Positions 43,323 through 51,170 of a stretch of 64,000 bases of DNA are shown in pieces. The stretch is from Caulobacter endophyticus. Lineage in GTDB: Bacteria; Pseudomonadota; Alphaproteobacteria; Caulobacterales; Caulobacteraceae. Location of the stretch: NCBI RefSeq assembly GCF_029543245.1, contig NZ_JARQWV010000005.1, positions 186,001-250,000 of the forward strand, written 5' to 3'. Below the pieces are notes generated by a model that did not search any database, had not been told where the DNA came from, and saw only the letters and a program-made list of their open reading frames with translations. Both the position numbers and the translations under genes were made by a program. How positions within the stretch are numbered: the first letter of the stretch is position 1; each line of letters begins with the position of its first letter.

Positions 43323-43361
43323 TCAGGCCGGGAAGTCAATCATGAATTGCATTTTAGCCAT
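43323..43361 (-). CDS. 12-residue leader ORF before the protease operon
   Basis: The ORF reads MAKMQFMIDFPA and has the best Shine-Dalgarno sequence in the region, AAGGAGAGCG directly before the ATG. It overlaps the possible TTG start of the following protease in another frame and stops 26 bases before the protease ATG. It starts 20 bp after the AraC-type gene stop. It could be a regulatory leader peptide that couples or attenuates expression of the protease genes, or the vestigial start of a frameshifted longer protein. Confidence 0.4.
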   Translation of the reverse strand: MAKMQFMIDFPA

Positions 43362-43380
43362 CGCTCTCCTTTTTGGCCGG

Positions 43381-44388
43381 TTAGTCCAGCTCCCTCAGCC
43401 AGCCGTCCCAGCGCTGCTTGGCGACGCCCGGGTCGTCGTGGGGCTTGTCGTCGAGGGCGGCGCGGTAGGCGGCCGGAGCGGCGCCATAGGCCTCGGCGAA
43501 CAGGCGGGCCATCTGGGCGGGGCCGGCGAAACCCAGGCGCTCGGCCAGGGCGGCCTCGTCGGGCGCGGCAGGGTCCTGAGCGTCCAGGGCGCGGCGCAGG
43601 GCGTCCAGCCGGACCAGCTGGATGAAGCGAGCCACGCCGCCCTGTTTCTCGAACAGGCGATAGAGCGAGGAGCGCGAGATGCCGGCGCCGACGGCGATGG
43701 CCTCCACCGACAGTGCGCGGTCGGCCAGGCGTGGAACGACGAAGCGGCGCACGGCCTCGCGGCGGGCGAGATCGCGGCGCTGATCCTCGCGGCCAACGCG
43801 CGCCGCGTCGCCGCCCGCCGAGGCCAGGACGTCGACGAAGGCGCGGCCGAGCGCGGGCAGCGCGGTGGGCGCCAGGCTGTCGCCGCGCCGGGCCAGCGAG
43901 GCCAGGAAGTCGGCCAGCACCAGGTTGTCGGGCGCGGTCAGCACCTGGCCGTGCAGCCGGCCGGCCGGGCCCAGCGCGGCCTCGATCACGTCGCGGGCGA
44001 TGCTGGCGGTCAGGATCAGGGCGTTCTCGTGCTCGGTGCGCATCGGGCGGCGGGTGTCGAGCAGCACGCCCGCCCCAGGCTCGAGCAGGCGGGGCGGGCC
44101 GGGGATCGCCAGCCGCACCTGGCCTTCGAGCACGTGGGTCAGCACGAAATGGTCGAAGCCGTCGCCGGCGATCCGTTCGCGCCGGGCATGGACCACCCCC
44201 GAGAGCCGGCGCTCGAACAGCAGCACCTTGTCCAGCCGCCAGCCGCGCACCTGGGCGAAGAACGGACCGGCGCCGCGGCTGACGTCGGAACCGCGCGAAT
44301 AGAGGGCGGCGTAGAGAGCGAAGGCTTCGTCGGCCGGATGGTCGTTGCTGGAGAAGCGGAAGCTTTCAGCGGTCGCGGCGGCGGGCAT
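43381..44388 (-). CDS. AraC-family transcriptional regulator
   Basis: This encodes 335 residues. The N-terminal part is an AraC-binding-2-like domain (FDHFVLTHVLEGQVRLAIPG, then PGAGVLLDTRRPMR, the usual gel-like sequence of this group). The C-terminal part has the AraC helix-turn-helix (VEAIAVGAGISRSSLYRLFE) with a second, degenerate unit (PDEAALAERLGFAGPAQMARLF). It is separated from the MFS gene by a single base and so is co-transcribed with it. It is a likely local regulator of the transporter. Whether it also controls the protease operon 20-80 bp downstream is open. Confidence 0.83.
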   Translation of the reverse strand: MPAAATAESFRFSSNDHPADEAFALYAALYSRGSDVSRGAGPFFAQVRGWRLDKVLLFERRLSGVVHARRERIAGDGFDHFVLTHVLEGQVRLAIPGPPRLLEPGAGVLLDTRRPMRTEHENALILTASIARDVIEAALGPAGRLHGQVLTAPDNLVLADFLASLARRGDSLAPTALPALGRAFVDVLASAGGDAARVGREDQRRDLARREAVRRFVVPRLADRALSVEAIAVGAGISRSSLYRLFEKQGGVARFIQLVRLDALRRALDAQDPAAPDEAALAERLGFAGPAQMARLFAEAYGAAPAAYRAALDDKPHDDPGVAKQRWDGWLRELD

Positions 44389-44389
44389 G

Positions 44390-45679
44390 TCAGGCGCTCG
44401 CCAGGGCGCGGGTCTCGCCGGCCAGCCGTCGCCAGGGCGCGGCGCCGAGCAGGGCGGACAGCGTCGCCAGGGTCGCCGCCCCGCTGGTGACGACGGCCAG
44501 GGCCATGGCCAGGCCGTGCGGGCCGCTGAATAGGCGGTCGCTGGCCAGGCCGGTCAGCAGCGGGCCAAGGCCCAGGCCGACGACGGTGACGAAGGCGAGG
44601 TAGAGGCCGGTCATCGGCGGACGCAGCGGGGCGGGGCAGATCGGTTGCAGGCCCGCCAGGGCGGCCAGGGCCGCGCCGCCGCCGCCGGCGGTGAGCAGAA
44701 ACAGGGCCGCGGCCGCGCTCGCCGGCGCGCTGGCGTCCGCCAGCAGGACCGCGCCCAGCACGGCCAGGCCCAGGCCGCCGGCCAGGACCAGGACGGGACC
44801 GCCGTCGGCGCGCAACCGGCGGTCCATCAGCCAGCCGGCGGCCAGGTGCCCCGTCGGGGCGGCGACCAGGACGACGGCGCCGGCCAGCAGGGCGCTGGCC
44901 GCGGGGCCCAGGCCGCAGGCGCGGTTGACGATCGACGGGGCCCAGGCCGCGCCGGCCTGCACCGCCAGGATCACGCCGCCCGCGGCCAGGAAGTGCAGGC
45001 CCAGGCCGGCGGGGCGCGCGGCCAGGCGGGCGAGGGCGTGTCCGAGCCCCGGGCCGTCGACGCCGGCCGGCGGCAGCTTCCGCAGCCGCCAGGCCAGCAG
45101 GGCCACCAGCAGCAGGTTGGGCAGGGTCAGCAGGATGATGGCGGCGCGCCAGGGCGACTGGCCCAAAGCGAGGGCGCCGACGCTCGACACCGCGCCCAGC
45201 GCCAGGCCGCCGGCAAGCAGGGCGCCGCTGCGGCCCATCGACGAGCCGGAGGTGAACATCGACACCCAGCGCGACAGCCGCCCGGGCGGCGCTGAGGCGA
45301 CGATCAGGGCCAGGGCCGCGGGCGCGAAGGCGGCCTGGGCCAGGCCCAGCACTAGGCGGGCGGCCAGCAGGCCCCCGTAGTGCGGCGCAAAGGCCAGGGC
45401 GACCGTCGCGGCGCTCCACAGCGCCGCCGCGCCCGCCAGCAGCGGGGCGGGCCGCAGGCGGTGACCGCGATGTCCGGCCATCAGGGTGGCGGCGACGTAA
45501 AGCGCTACGAAGGCCGGGCCTTGCAGCGCGCCGAGCTGGGTGTCGGTCAGGTGGAATTCGGCCTTCAGCGCGGGGGCGTAGACGCTGGGAACCGCCCGGT
45601 CGACGAAGGCCATGAAGTGGCCGATCGCCAGCAGGGTCACGCCGGAGGCGTCGAGCAAGGGATCCGGACGCGGCCTCAC
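44390..45679 (-). CDS. MFS transporter (spinster-like)
   Basis: This encodes 429 residues from the GTG at 45679 (GAAGAGC precedes it). About twelve membrane helices are visible. The first helix ends FMAFVDRAVPSVYAPALKAEF with HLTDTQLGALQG following, split here, the opening pattern of spinster/hexuronate-type MFS members. Substrates of this group include organic acids and small amphipathic molecules. It is the promoter-proximal gene of the MFS-AraC pair. A longer in-frame upstream extension exists but is antisense-like in composition. Confidence 0.8.
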   Translation of the reverse strand: MRPRPDPLLDASGVTLLAIGHFMAFVDRAVPSVYAPALKAEFHLTDTQLGALQGPAFVALYVAATLMAGHRGHRLRPAPLLAGAAALWSAATVALAFAPHYGGLLAARLVLGLAQAAFAPAALALIVASAPPGRLSRWVSMFTSGSSMGRSGALLAGGLALGAVSSVGALALGQSPWRAAIILLTLPNLLLVALLAWRLRKLPPAGVDGPGLGHALARLAARPAGLGLHFLAAGGVILAVQAGAAWAPSIVNRACGLGPAASALLAGAVVLVAAPTGHLAAGWLMDRRLRADGGPVLVLAGGLGLAVLGAVLLADASAPASAAAALFLLTAGGGGAALAALAGLQPICPAPLRPPMTGLYLAFVTVVGLGLGPLLTGLASDRLFSGPHGLAMALAVVTSGAATLATLSALLGAAPWRRLAGETRALASA

Positions 45680-46395
45680 GCTCTTCAGGCACCAATCTCC
45701 CGGACGCCGCGCCACCCCGCGCGGGCCTCGGGGATCGTAGTTAACCCAACCCCGGCGGCTGTCCACCCCTCGCCCGCCCGGCGGCTGGCGAAACGTTCCA
45801 GGTTTGGGACGCGACACGTCCCGGACAGCGATGTTAGCGGACGCGCGAAAGGTTCCGCCGCTCGGCGGGGCCTGGCTCTCCGCGCCGCCACGGGTCGTCG
45901 ATCCCTCGAACCCCGCCGGCGCGAATGGGGGCGGCTCGGCGCTGTCGCGCACTCCACAGCGAGGCGGCGTCGAGGCGAACCCCTGCGAACTTCGCCGCAT
46001 CCTCCAGCGCGGCGAGGGGTGGGATGGCCAAGGCCGGCGGTCGTGGGGGCGATCGCGCCTGAAGCTCTCGACCAGCGGCGCGCATGCCGCGCCGCTGGTC
46101 GCCTCCGCCCATGTGCGCGAACGGCGATCGCTGGTCGTTGATATCTGAAATAATCGCCTGGGTTGATCTGGATTTTGGCGCCGAAACACGCAACCATCGC
46201 CGCAGCGCGCCGAGGTTTGCGCCGCGCGGCGGCTAATGTCCGTGTTCCAATCGACGGGGCGAATTGTCGAGGATTCGACGAAACTGCCCCACTGTGGCGC
46301 TGGCGCCACATCCGATTTGCGAAGTCGTGCGTTTGTCGTCATGGAAGCCGCCCCGCGGGGGGCGTCCAGGCTAACTTTTTTAGAGGGTTCTCATC
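45680..46395. other. 716-bp gap between MFS and ompA, with a strong hairpin
   Basis: This gap holds the ompA and MFS promoter regions. A perfect 14-bp inverted repeat CGACCAGCGGCGCG-N5-CGCGCCGCTGGTCG lies at 46069-46101. Two open frames of about 115-120 codons (45804-46148 plus, 45834-46193 minus) lack ribosome binding sites and coding character. I see no gene here. Confidence 0.5.
46069..46101. repeat. perfect 14-bp inverted repeat
   Basis: The arms CGACCAGCGGCGCG and CGCGCCGCTGGTCG with a 5-base loop form a very stable hairpin. It is not followed by T residues, so it is not a canonical terminator. It lies 295 bp before the ompA start. Confidence 0.7.
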
Positions 46396-47625
46396 ATGAA
46401 ATTCGGGTTGCTGGCTGGCGTCGCAACCGTCGCGCTCTGCGCGGCGTCCGGCGCCTCCGCCCAAAGCGCGTTGAGCGGATGGTATGTGGCCGGCGACGTC
46501 GGTTACCACTCGACCGAGGGCGTTGAAGCGAGCTCGTCGGTGAACGCCACCGACGGCCGTCCTTACGACTGGACCTTCTCGACGGATGAAGACTGGGCGG
46601 GCTTTGCTCGTATCGGTTACCGCATCTCGCCGAACTGGCGCGTGGAAGGCGAATACGGCTACCGCGGCGGCGACATCGAGGGTGTCCGCTCGGAGGACGC
46701 CACGCGTCCCCAGCCGATCGGCCTCTGCACCGCCGGCATCGGTCGCACCGCGACCAATCCCACCTGCGGCGCGCCGAAGGGTGAGATGAAGGCCACCACC
46801 CTGATGGCCAACGTCATCTATGACTTCCTGCCCGACTCGTCGTGGCGTCCGTTCGTCGGCGCTGGCGTCGGTACGGCCTGGGTCCACAACAAGGTGTACG
46901 GCCAGCTGAGCGGCGTTCCCGCCGGCGGCGCCCGCTTCCAGAACACCAGCTTCGACGACACCGACCAGGGCTTCGCCTACCAGGGCCTGCTGGGCCTGGC
47001 CTGGGACGTCAGCCCGAACTGGTCGATCGACCTGACCGGCCGCTACCTGGTCGCCAAGAGCCTCAACTGGGGTTCGGTGACGGCCAACACCGGCCCGGCC
47101 GGTGGCTCGGTGACGGACGTCGGCACCTTCGAAGGCGACTACAAGGACACGTCGATCACCCTGGGTGTTCGCTACACCTTCGGCTCGCCGCCGCCCCCGC
47201 CGCCGCCGCCTCCCCCGCCGCCGCCCCCGCCGCCCCCGCCGCCCGAGCCCCCGGCTCCGCCGCCCCCGCCGCCGCCTCCGCCGGCGTATGAGGCCCGCGA
47301 GTTCGTGGTCTACTTCCCGTTCGATCAGTACGTGCTGACGCCGGAAGCCCAGGCCGTGGTGCAGCAGGCCGCCGACTACGCCAAGGGCGGCAACGCGACC
47401 AAGATCACGGTCGTGGGTCACACCGACACCTCGGGCTCGCCGAAGTACAACGTCCGCCTGTCGGAACGTCGTGCGAAGGCCGTGGCCGATGGTCTGGTCT
47501 CGCTGGGCGTGCCCGCCACGACCCTGGCCGTCGACTGGAAGGGTGAAACCGCTCCGGCCGTCGCCACCGGCGACGGCGTGAAGGAACCGCTGAACCGTCG
47601 TTCGACCATCTCGATCAACTTCTAA
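46396..47625 (+). CDS. OmpA family outer-membrane protein with polyproline linker
   Basis: This encodes 409 residues. A signal peptide ends at GASA. Residues 25-263 form an eight-strand beta-barrel (alternating patterns such as GWYVAGDVGYHS and ITLGVRYTF). A linker of 19 prolines, Glu, two prolines, Ala and nine prolines follows (residues 265-296). The OmpA-like peptidoglycan-binding domain then has VYFPFDQYVLTPEA, HTDTSGSPKYNVRLSERRAKAV and a terminal LNRRSTISINF. It links the outer membrane to peptidoglycan. The polyproline spacer makes an unusually rigid periplasmic reach, as in the Caulobacter OmpA homologues. It has its own terminator. Confidence 0.93.
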   Translation: MKFGLLAGVATVALCAASGASAQSALSGWYVAGDVGYHSTEGVEASSSVNATDGRPYDWTFSTDEDWAGFARIGYRISPNWRVEGEYGYRGGDIEGVRSEDATRPQPIGLCTAGIGRTATNPTCGAPKGEMKATTLMANVIYDFLPDSSWRPFVGAGVGTAWVHNKVYGQLSGVPAGGARFQNTSFDDTDQGFAYQGLLGLAWDVSPNWSIDLTGRYLVAKSLNWGSVTANTGPAGGSVTDVGTFEGDYKDTSITLGVRYTFGSPPPPPPPPPPPPPPPPPPPEPPAPPPPPPPPPAYEAREFVVYFPFDQYVLTPEAQAVVQQAADYAKGGNATKITVVGHTDTSGSPKYNVRLSERRAKAVADGLVSLGVPATTLAVDWKGETAPAVATGDGVKEPLNRRSTISINF

Positions 47626-47666
47626 GATCGAGGTCGGACGGAAGTTCAGTCTTCCCGACGAATGCG

Positions 47667-47702
47667 AAGGCCCCGGAGGAAACTCCGGGGCCTTTTGCTT
47701 TT
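47667..47702 (+). terminator. Rho-independent terminator of ompA
   Basis: A perfect 12-bp AAGGCCCCGGAG-GAAA-CTCCGGGGCCTT hairpin is followed by TTGCTTTT. Confidence 0.9.
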
Positions 47703-47715
47703 GCGCGGAGGGTCT

Positions 47716-47831
47716 CCCTTCCCCCTCGATGGGGGAAGGGCCGGGGATGGGGGTGATCTACCGAGCTGGCCCCGGCCAAGCGCCGACCGTCGCATCACCC
47801 CCACCCAACCCTCCCCCATCAAGGGGGAGGG
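47716..47831. repeat. composite intergenic palindromic repeat (copy 7 of 7)
   Basis: The arms CCCTTCCCCCTCGATGGGGG and CCCCCATCAAGGGGGAGGG are complementary. Each has its own hairpin, and a GGGGGTGAT / ATCACCCCC pair lies inside. It ends exactly at the mnmC stop codon. Confidence 0.75.
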
Positions 47832-49613
47832 CTATCGGTGGGGCTCCACCAGCGCCGCGAGGTCGCGCGGAAGCGGCGAGGGAATGTCCAGCATCAGCGC
47901 CACCACGTGCTCGGCCAGCAGCGGCGCGGTGGCGAAGCCCCGCCCGCCCAGGCCGCCCAGCACGAACAGGCCCGCCGGCGCGCCGGGAACCGCGCCGGCC
48001 AGCGGCAGGTGGTCGGCGGTGGTGGCGCGCACCGCCGCGCGGCCGTCCAGCGTCGTGTCGGCCAGGCGGACGGCGAGGGCGGAGCGGCCCTTGGCCAGGG
48101 CGGCGCGATTGCGCTCGTGGTCGGCGTCGCGCAGGTCGCTGGCCGTTTCTCCCCGGTCGTGGGTGGCGCCGAACAATACGCCGCCCTCACGGGTGGGAAC
48201 GGCGTAGCCGCCAAAGGCGGCGGGGGTCACGGCCTCATCGGTCGGGCCGGTCCAGCTGGTCTGGCCGCGCACGGGGCGGATCGGCGCCTCGGGCCACAGG
48301 GCGGCCAGGTCCGCTCCGCCCGTCAGGATGACGGCGTCGGCGGTCGCCAGCATCGCGCCATCCGCGTCGAACAGGCGCCAGCCGTCCTCGGCCTTGTGCA
48401 GGCTGGCGACCTCGGCGGCGATCGCCTCGCCGCGCCAGGCGGCCAGGATGGCGGCGGGATCGACCACGCGGGCCAGGCCCATGCGCAGGGCGCCGGCGGC
48501 CGGCTCGCCCAACGCCGCGCCGGCCTCGTCGGCGTCAAGGACGGTCATCTCTCCGGCGGCGAAGAGGTCCTGGCCCGCAACGGCGGCGAAGCGGTCGGGA
48601 TCGCGCGGGCCGGTGGCCAGGCGCAGCACGCCGCGCGCCAGCACCGCGCCCGGCAGGGCGTCATAGAGGGCGGCGGCGCGGGCGAGGGCCTGGGCGGGCA
48701 GGGCCGCGCGCGGGCCGCCGCCGGCGTCCAGGGCCGGGGTGACCAGGGCTGCGGGATTGCCGGAGGCCTTGGCCCGGTCGGCGTCGAATACGGTGACCGT
48801 CAGGCCCTCGGTACGGGCGGCGAGAGCCACGGCGGCGGCGGCGATCCCTCCGCCGACGACGGCCAGGGTCTTCGGGGACGTGGAGGCCGCGGCGTCGCCG
48901 GGGAAGGTCGCCTCCAGCCGCTCGCGCTTGCGGCCGAAGCCGGGGCGCTTTTCCCAGGCGAAGCCGGCGGCCGCCAGGCCTCGGCGCACGGCGCCGGCGA
49001 CGGTGAAGGTGGCGGCGCGGCCGCCTGGGGCGGTGCGGGCGGCGACGGCGGCGAGGATCTCGTCGCTCCACATGGCCGGATTGAGCGCCGGCGAGAAGCC
49101 GTCCAGGAACCAGGCGTCGGCCCGGCCGCTCCAGGCCGCCAGGGCCTGGGCCACGTCCATGACGGCCAGATCCAGCACCGCCTCGAAGCCGGGCAGGTCG
49201 ATACGGTGGAAGCCCCGCGCGTTGCTTGGCCAATGATCGAGCAGCACCTGGGCCGCATCGCCGAGTTCGGGCCAGACGGCCAGGGCGCGGGCGGCCTCGT
49301 CACGGGTGATCGGATGGGCCTCGATCGAGAAGATATGAAGACGGCCGCCGCCATCGGCGTCTCGGGCCGGCTTCTCGCGCCGCCACAGGTCCAGCAGGGC
49401 GGCGATGTTGAGCCCGGTCCCGAAACCCAGTTCCCCGACCGTGAAATGGTCGCGTCCAGCCCAGGCGCCTGGCAGGCCGCAGCCGTCCAGGAAGACCGCG
49501 CGGGTCTCGGCCAGGCCGTCGGCGCTGGAGAAGTAGACGTCGCCGTAGAGCCGCGACTGCGGCAGGCCGTCCTCGCGCCACACCAGGGGGGATTGGGAAG
49601 AGTCGGAAGTCAT
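47832..49613 (-). CDS. mnmC: bifunctional tRNA 5-methylaminomethyl-2-thiouridine biosynthesis protein MnmC
   Basis: This encodes 593 residues. The N-terminal methyltransferase (MnmD) domain has GELGFGTGLNIAALLDL and the DAWFLDGFSPALNPAMWS motif. The C-terminal FAD-dependent oxidoreductase domain has the dinucleotide fold AVVGGGIAAAAVALAA. MnmC converts cmnm5s2U34 in several tRNAs to mnm5s2U34 by oxidation followed by methylation. The start is the ATG at 49613; an upstream open extension covers the lipoprotein gene in antisense and is rejected. It is followed by a palindromic repeat. Confidence 0.92.
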   Translation of the reverse strand: MTSDSSQSPLVWREDGLPQSRLYGDVYFSSADGLAETRAVFLDGCGLPGAWAGRDHFTVGELGFGTGLNIAALLDLWRREKPARDADGGGRLHIFSIEAHPITRDEAARALAVWPELGDAAQVLLDHWPSNARGFHRIDLPGFEAVLDLAVMDVAQALAAWSGRADAWFLDGFSPALNPAMWSDEILAAVAARTAPGGRAATFTVAGAVRRGLAAAGFAWEKRPGFGRKRERLEATFPGDAAASTSPKTLAVVGGGIAAAAVALAARTEGLTVTVFDADRAKASGNPAALVTPALDAGGGPRAALPAQALARAAALYDALPGAVLARGVLRLATGPRDPDRFAAVAGQDLFAAGEMTVLDADEAGAALGEPAAGALRMGLARVVDPAAILAAWRGEAIAAEVASLHKAEDGWRLFDADGAMLATADAVILTGGADLAALWPEAPIRPVRGQTSWTGPTDEAVTPAAFGGYAVPTREGGVLFGATHDRGETASDLRDADHERNRAALAKGRSALAVRLADTTLDGRAAVRATTADHLPLAGAVPGAPAGLFVLGGLGGRGFATAPLLAEHVVALMLDIPSPLPRDLAALVEPHR

Positions 49614-49684
49614 TGGGCCATCATGGAAGAAGGGCCGCCCTGATGGACGGCCCCTCGATCGTTCCGAAGACGGAAGGTAGGGGC

Positions 49685-49984
49685 TCAGTGGCCCTCGGTC
49701 TTCTTTTCCTCGGTCGCGGCCGGGGCCGTGCCGGGGGCTTCGGCGGCCGAGACGGCGTCCGGTTCGGCGGCGGCGTCGGCGGCGGCCTTGTTGGCGTCGG
49801 CGGTGGCCTGGTCGGTGGTGGCGGCGGCGTCGGCGGCCGTCACTTCGCTGGCGCCGGCGGCGGCGGCCGCGGCGGCCTTCTCGTCGGCCGCGGGAGCCTC
49901 GTCCTTCTTGCCGCAGGCGGCCAGCGACAGGGCGGTCATGGCCGCGCCGGCGATGAGAATCTTGCGGAGGACTTGGGTGGTCAT
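49685..49984 (-). CDS. small Ala-rich lipoprotein
   Basis: This encodes 99 residues. A lipobox signal (MTALSLAACGKK) is followed by an Ala/Glu/Asp-rich low-complexity mature part, probably disordered or helical. There is no recognised domain. It is preceded by a GC-rich hairpin (about 50027-50052) that may end the motA transcript. Such short Ala-rich lipoproteins are common in Caulobacterales. Confidence 0.68.
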   Translation of the reverse strand: MTTQVLRKILIAGAAMTALSLAACGKKDEAPAADEKAAAAAAAGASEVTAADAAATTDQATADANKAAADAAAEPDAVSAAEAPGTAPAATEEKKTEGH

Positions 49985-50140
49985 CGGGGGCTTTCCTTGC
50001 GATTGGCCTTGCGACCGGAAACGGCGACGGCCCGGCGTCGAAGCCGGGCCGCACCATGGCAAGGAACCGCTTTTCCCGCGCCGTTGCAAGCCAAAGATCA
50101 CGGCGGCGTGATCATGACGTGCACGGATGGGGCGCGGGGA

Positions 50141-51010
50141 TCAGGCTTCGTTCGGGATCTGGGTCAGGGCCTCTTCCAGCTCGATGAAGCTGGGCTGGTG
50201 GACGCTGGGAACGTTGCCGCGGCCGATCTCGACGCTGATCTGGGCGGCGTTGCCGTGCAGGTGGGCGACCAGGACGGCCTGGATGATCTTGTAGAAGGCG
50301 CCGTCCTCGTTGACGACGGCCTGCAGGCGGGCGGCCATCGGGCCGACCAGGCCATAGGCCATGAACACGCCCAGGAAGGTGCCGACCAGGGCGCCGCCGA
50401 TCATGCCGCCGAGCACAGCGGGCGGCTCGGTGATCGAGCCCATGGTCTTGATGACGCCGAGCACGGCGGCGACGATGCCCAGGGCGGGCAGGGCGTCGGC
50501 CATCGACTGCAGGGCGTGGGCCGGCTCGAGCGCCTCGTGGTGGTGCTTTTCGAGCTGCTTTTCCATCGCGTCCTCAACCTGGTGGGGATCCTCCAGGTTC
50601 ATGGTCATCATCCGCAGGGTGTCGCAGATGAAGTCGACGGCGAAGTGGTCCTTCGAGATCTTGGGATAGCGCGAGAAGATCGAGCTCTCGTGCGGCTTTT
50701 CGATGTGGCTTTCCAGGGCGATGACGCCCTTGGACTTCATCGTCTTGGTCAGCAGGAACAGCAGGGACAAGAGGTCGCGATAGTCGCTGGCCTTCCACTT
50801 GGGGCCGGCGAAGATCTTGCCGAAGCCGCCGGCCGTGGCCTTGATCACCGTCATCGAGTTGGAGATCAGGAAGGCGGCGATGCCCGCGCCCAGGATGGCC
50901 ATCAGTTCGTGCGGCGCGGCGTGAAGGATCACGTCCATCTTGCCGCCGCCCATCAGGTAGCTGCCGAACACCAGCGCGAAGAGCAGCACGATGCCGATGA
51001 TCTGGAACAT
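50141..51010 (-). CDS. motA: flagellar motor stator protein MotA
   Basis: This encodes 289 residues with four membrane helices and a large cytoplasmic loop between helices 2 and 3, as in MotA. Conserved features are the opening FQIIGIVLLFALVFGSYLMGGG, the cytoplasmic ISKDHFAVDFICDTLRMMTM, and the proline-containing helix 3 (ADALPALGIVAAVLGVIKTMG) followed by PAVLGGMIGGALVGTFLGVF. With MotB it forms the proton channel that powers rotation. motB is not adjacent. Confidence 0.95.
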   Translation of the reverse strand: MFQIIGIVLLFALVFGSYLMGGGKMDVILHAAPHELMAILGAGIAAFLISNSMTVIKATAGGFGKIFAGPKWKASDYRDLLSLLFLLTKTMKSKGVIALESHIEKPHESSIFSRYPKISKDHFAVDFICDTLRMMTMNLEDPHQVEDAMEKQLEKHHHEALEPAHALQSMADALPALGIVAAVLGVIKTMGSITEPPAVLGGMIGGALVGTFLGVFMAYGLVGPMAARLQAVVNEDGAFYKIIQAVLVAHLHGNAAQISVEIGRGNVPSVHQPSFIELEEALTQIPNEA

Positions 51011-51170
51011 GACGAAAGAGAGCCCCGCGGATTTCAGCCGGCATCATCGCTGTTAATGCTTAATCCAAGGTATCGGGCCGTTCGCGCGATTCCGCGACAG
51101 GATGGCGCGGCGCCCGGAAGGCGAAAGCGGGGCCTTCCCCTGGGCGCGAACCCCCTCTAACGTTTGTTCG

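Noticed and set aside
35275..43361. Bacterial gasdermin or other pore-forming effector in the protease island
   Set aside because: Proteases near STAND proteins sometimes cleave a gasdermin, but no protein of suitable size or with a hydrophobic pore region is encoded in or next to the island.
45804..46148. 114-codon plus frame in the ompA upstream gap
   Set aside because: No ribosome binding site, no hydrophobic or domain pattern; it runs through the stable hairpin at 46069-46101.
47188..47283. Proline-codon tract in ompA as a possible repeat array or CRISPR
   Set aside because: The CCG/CCC repetition is coding for the polyproline linker; no spacers or repeat units of CRISPR type exist anywhere in the window.
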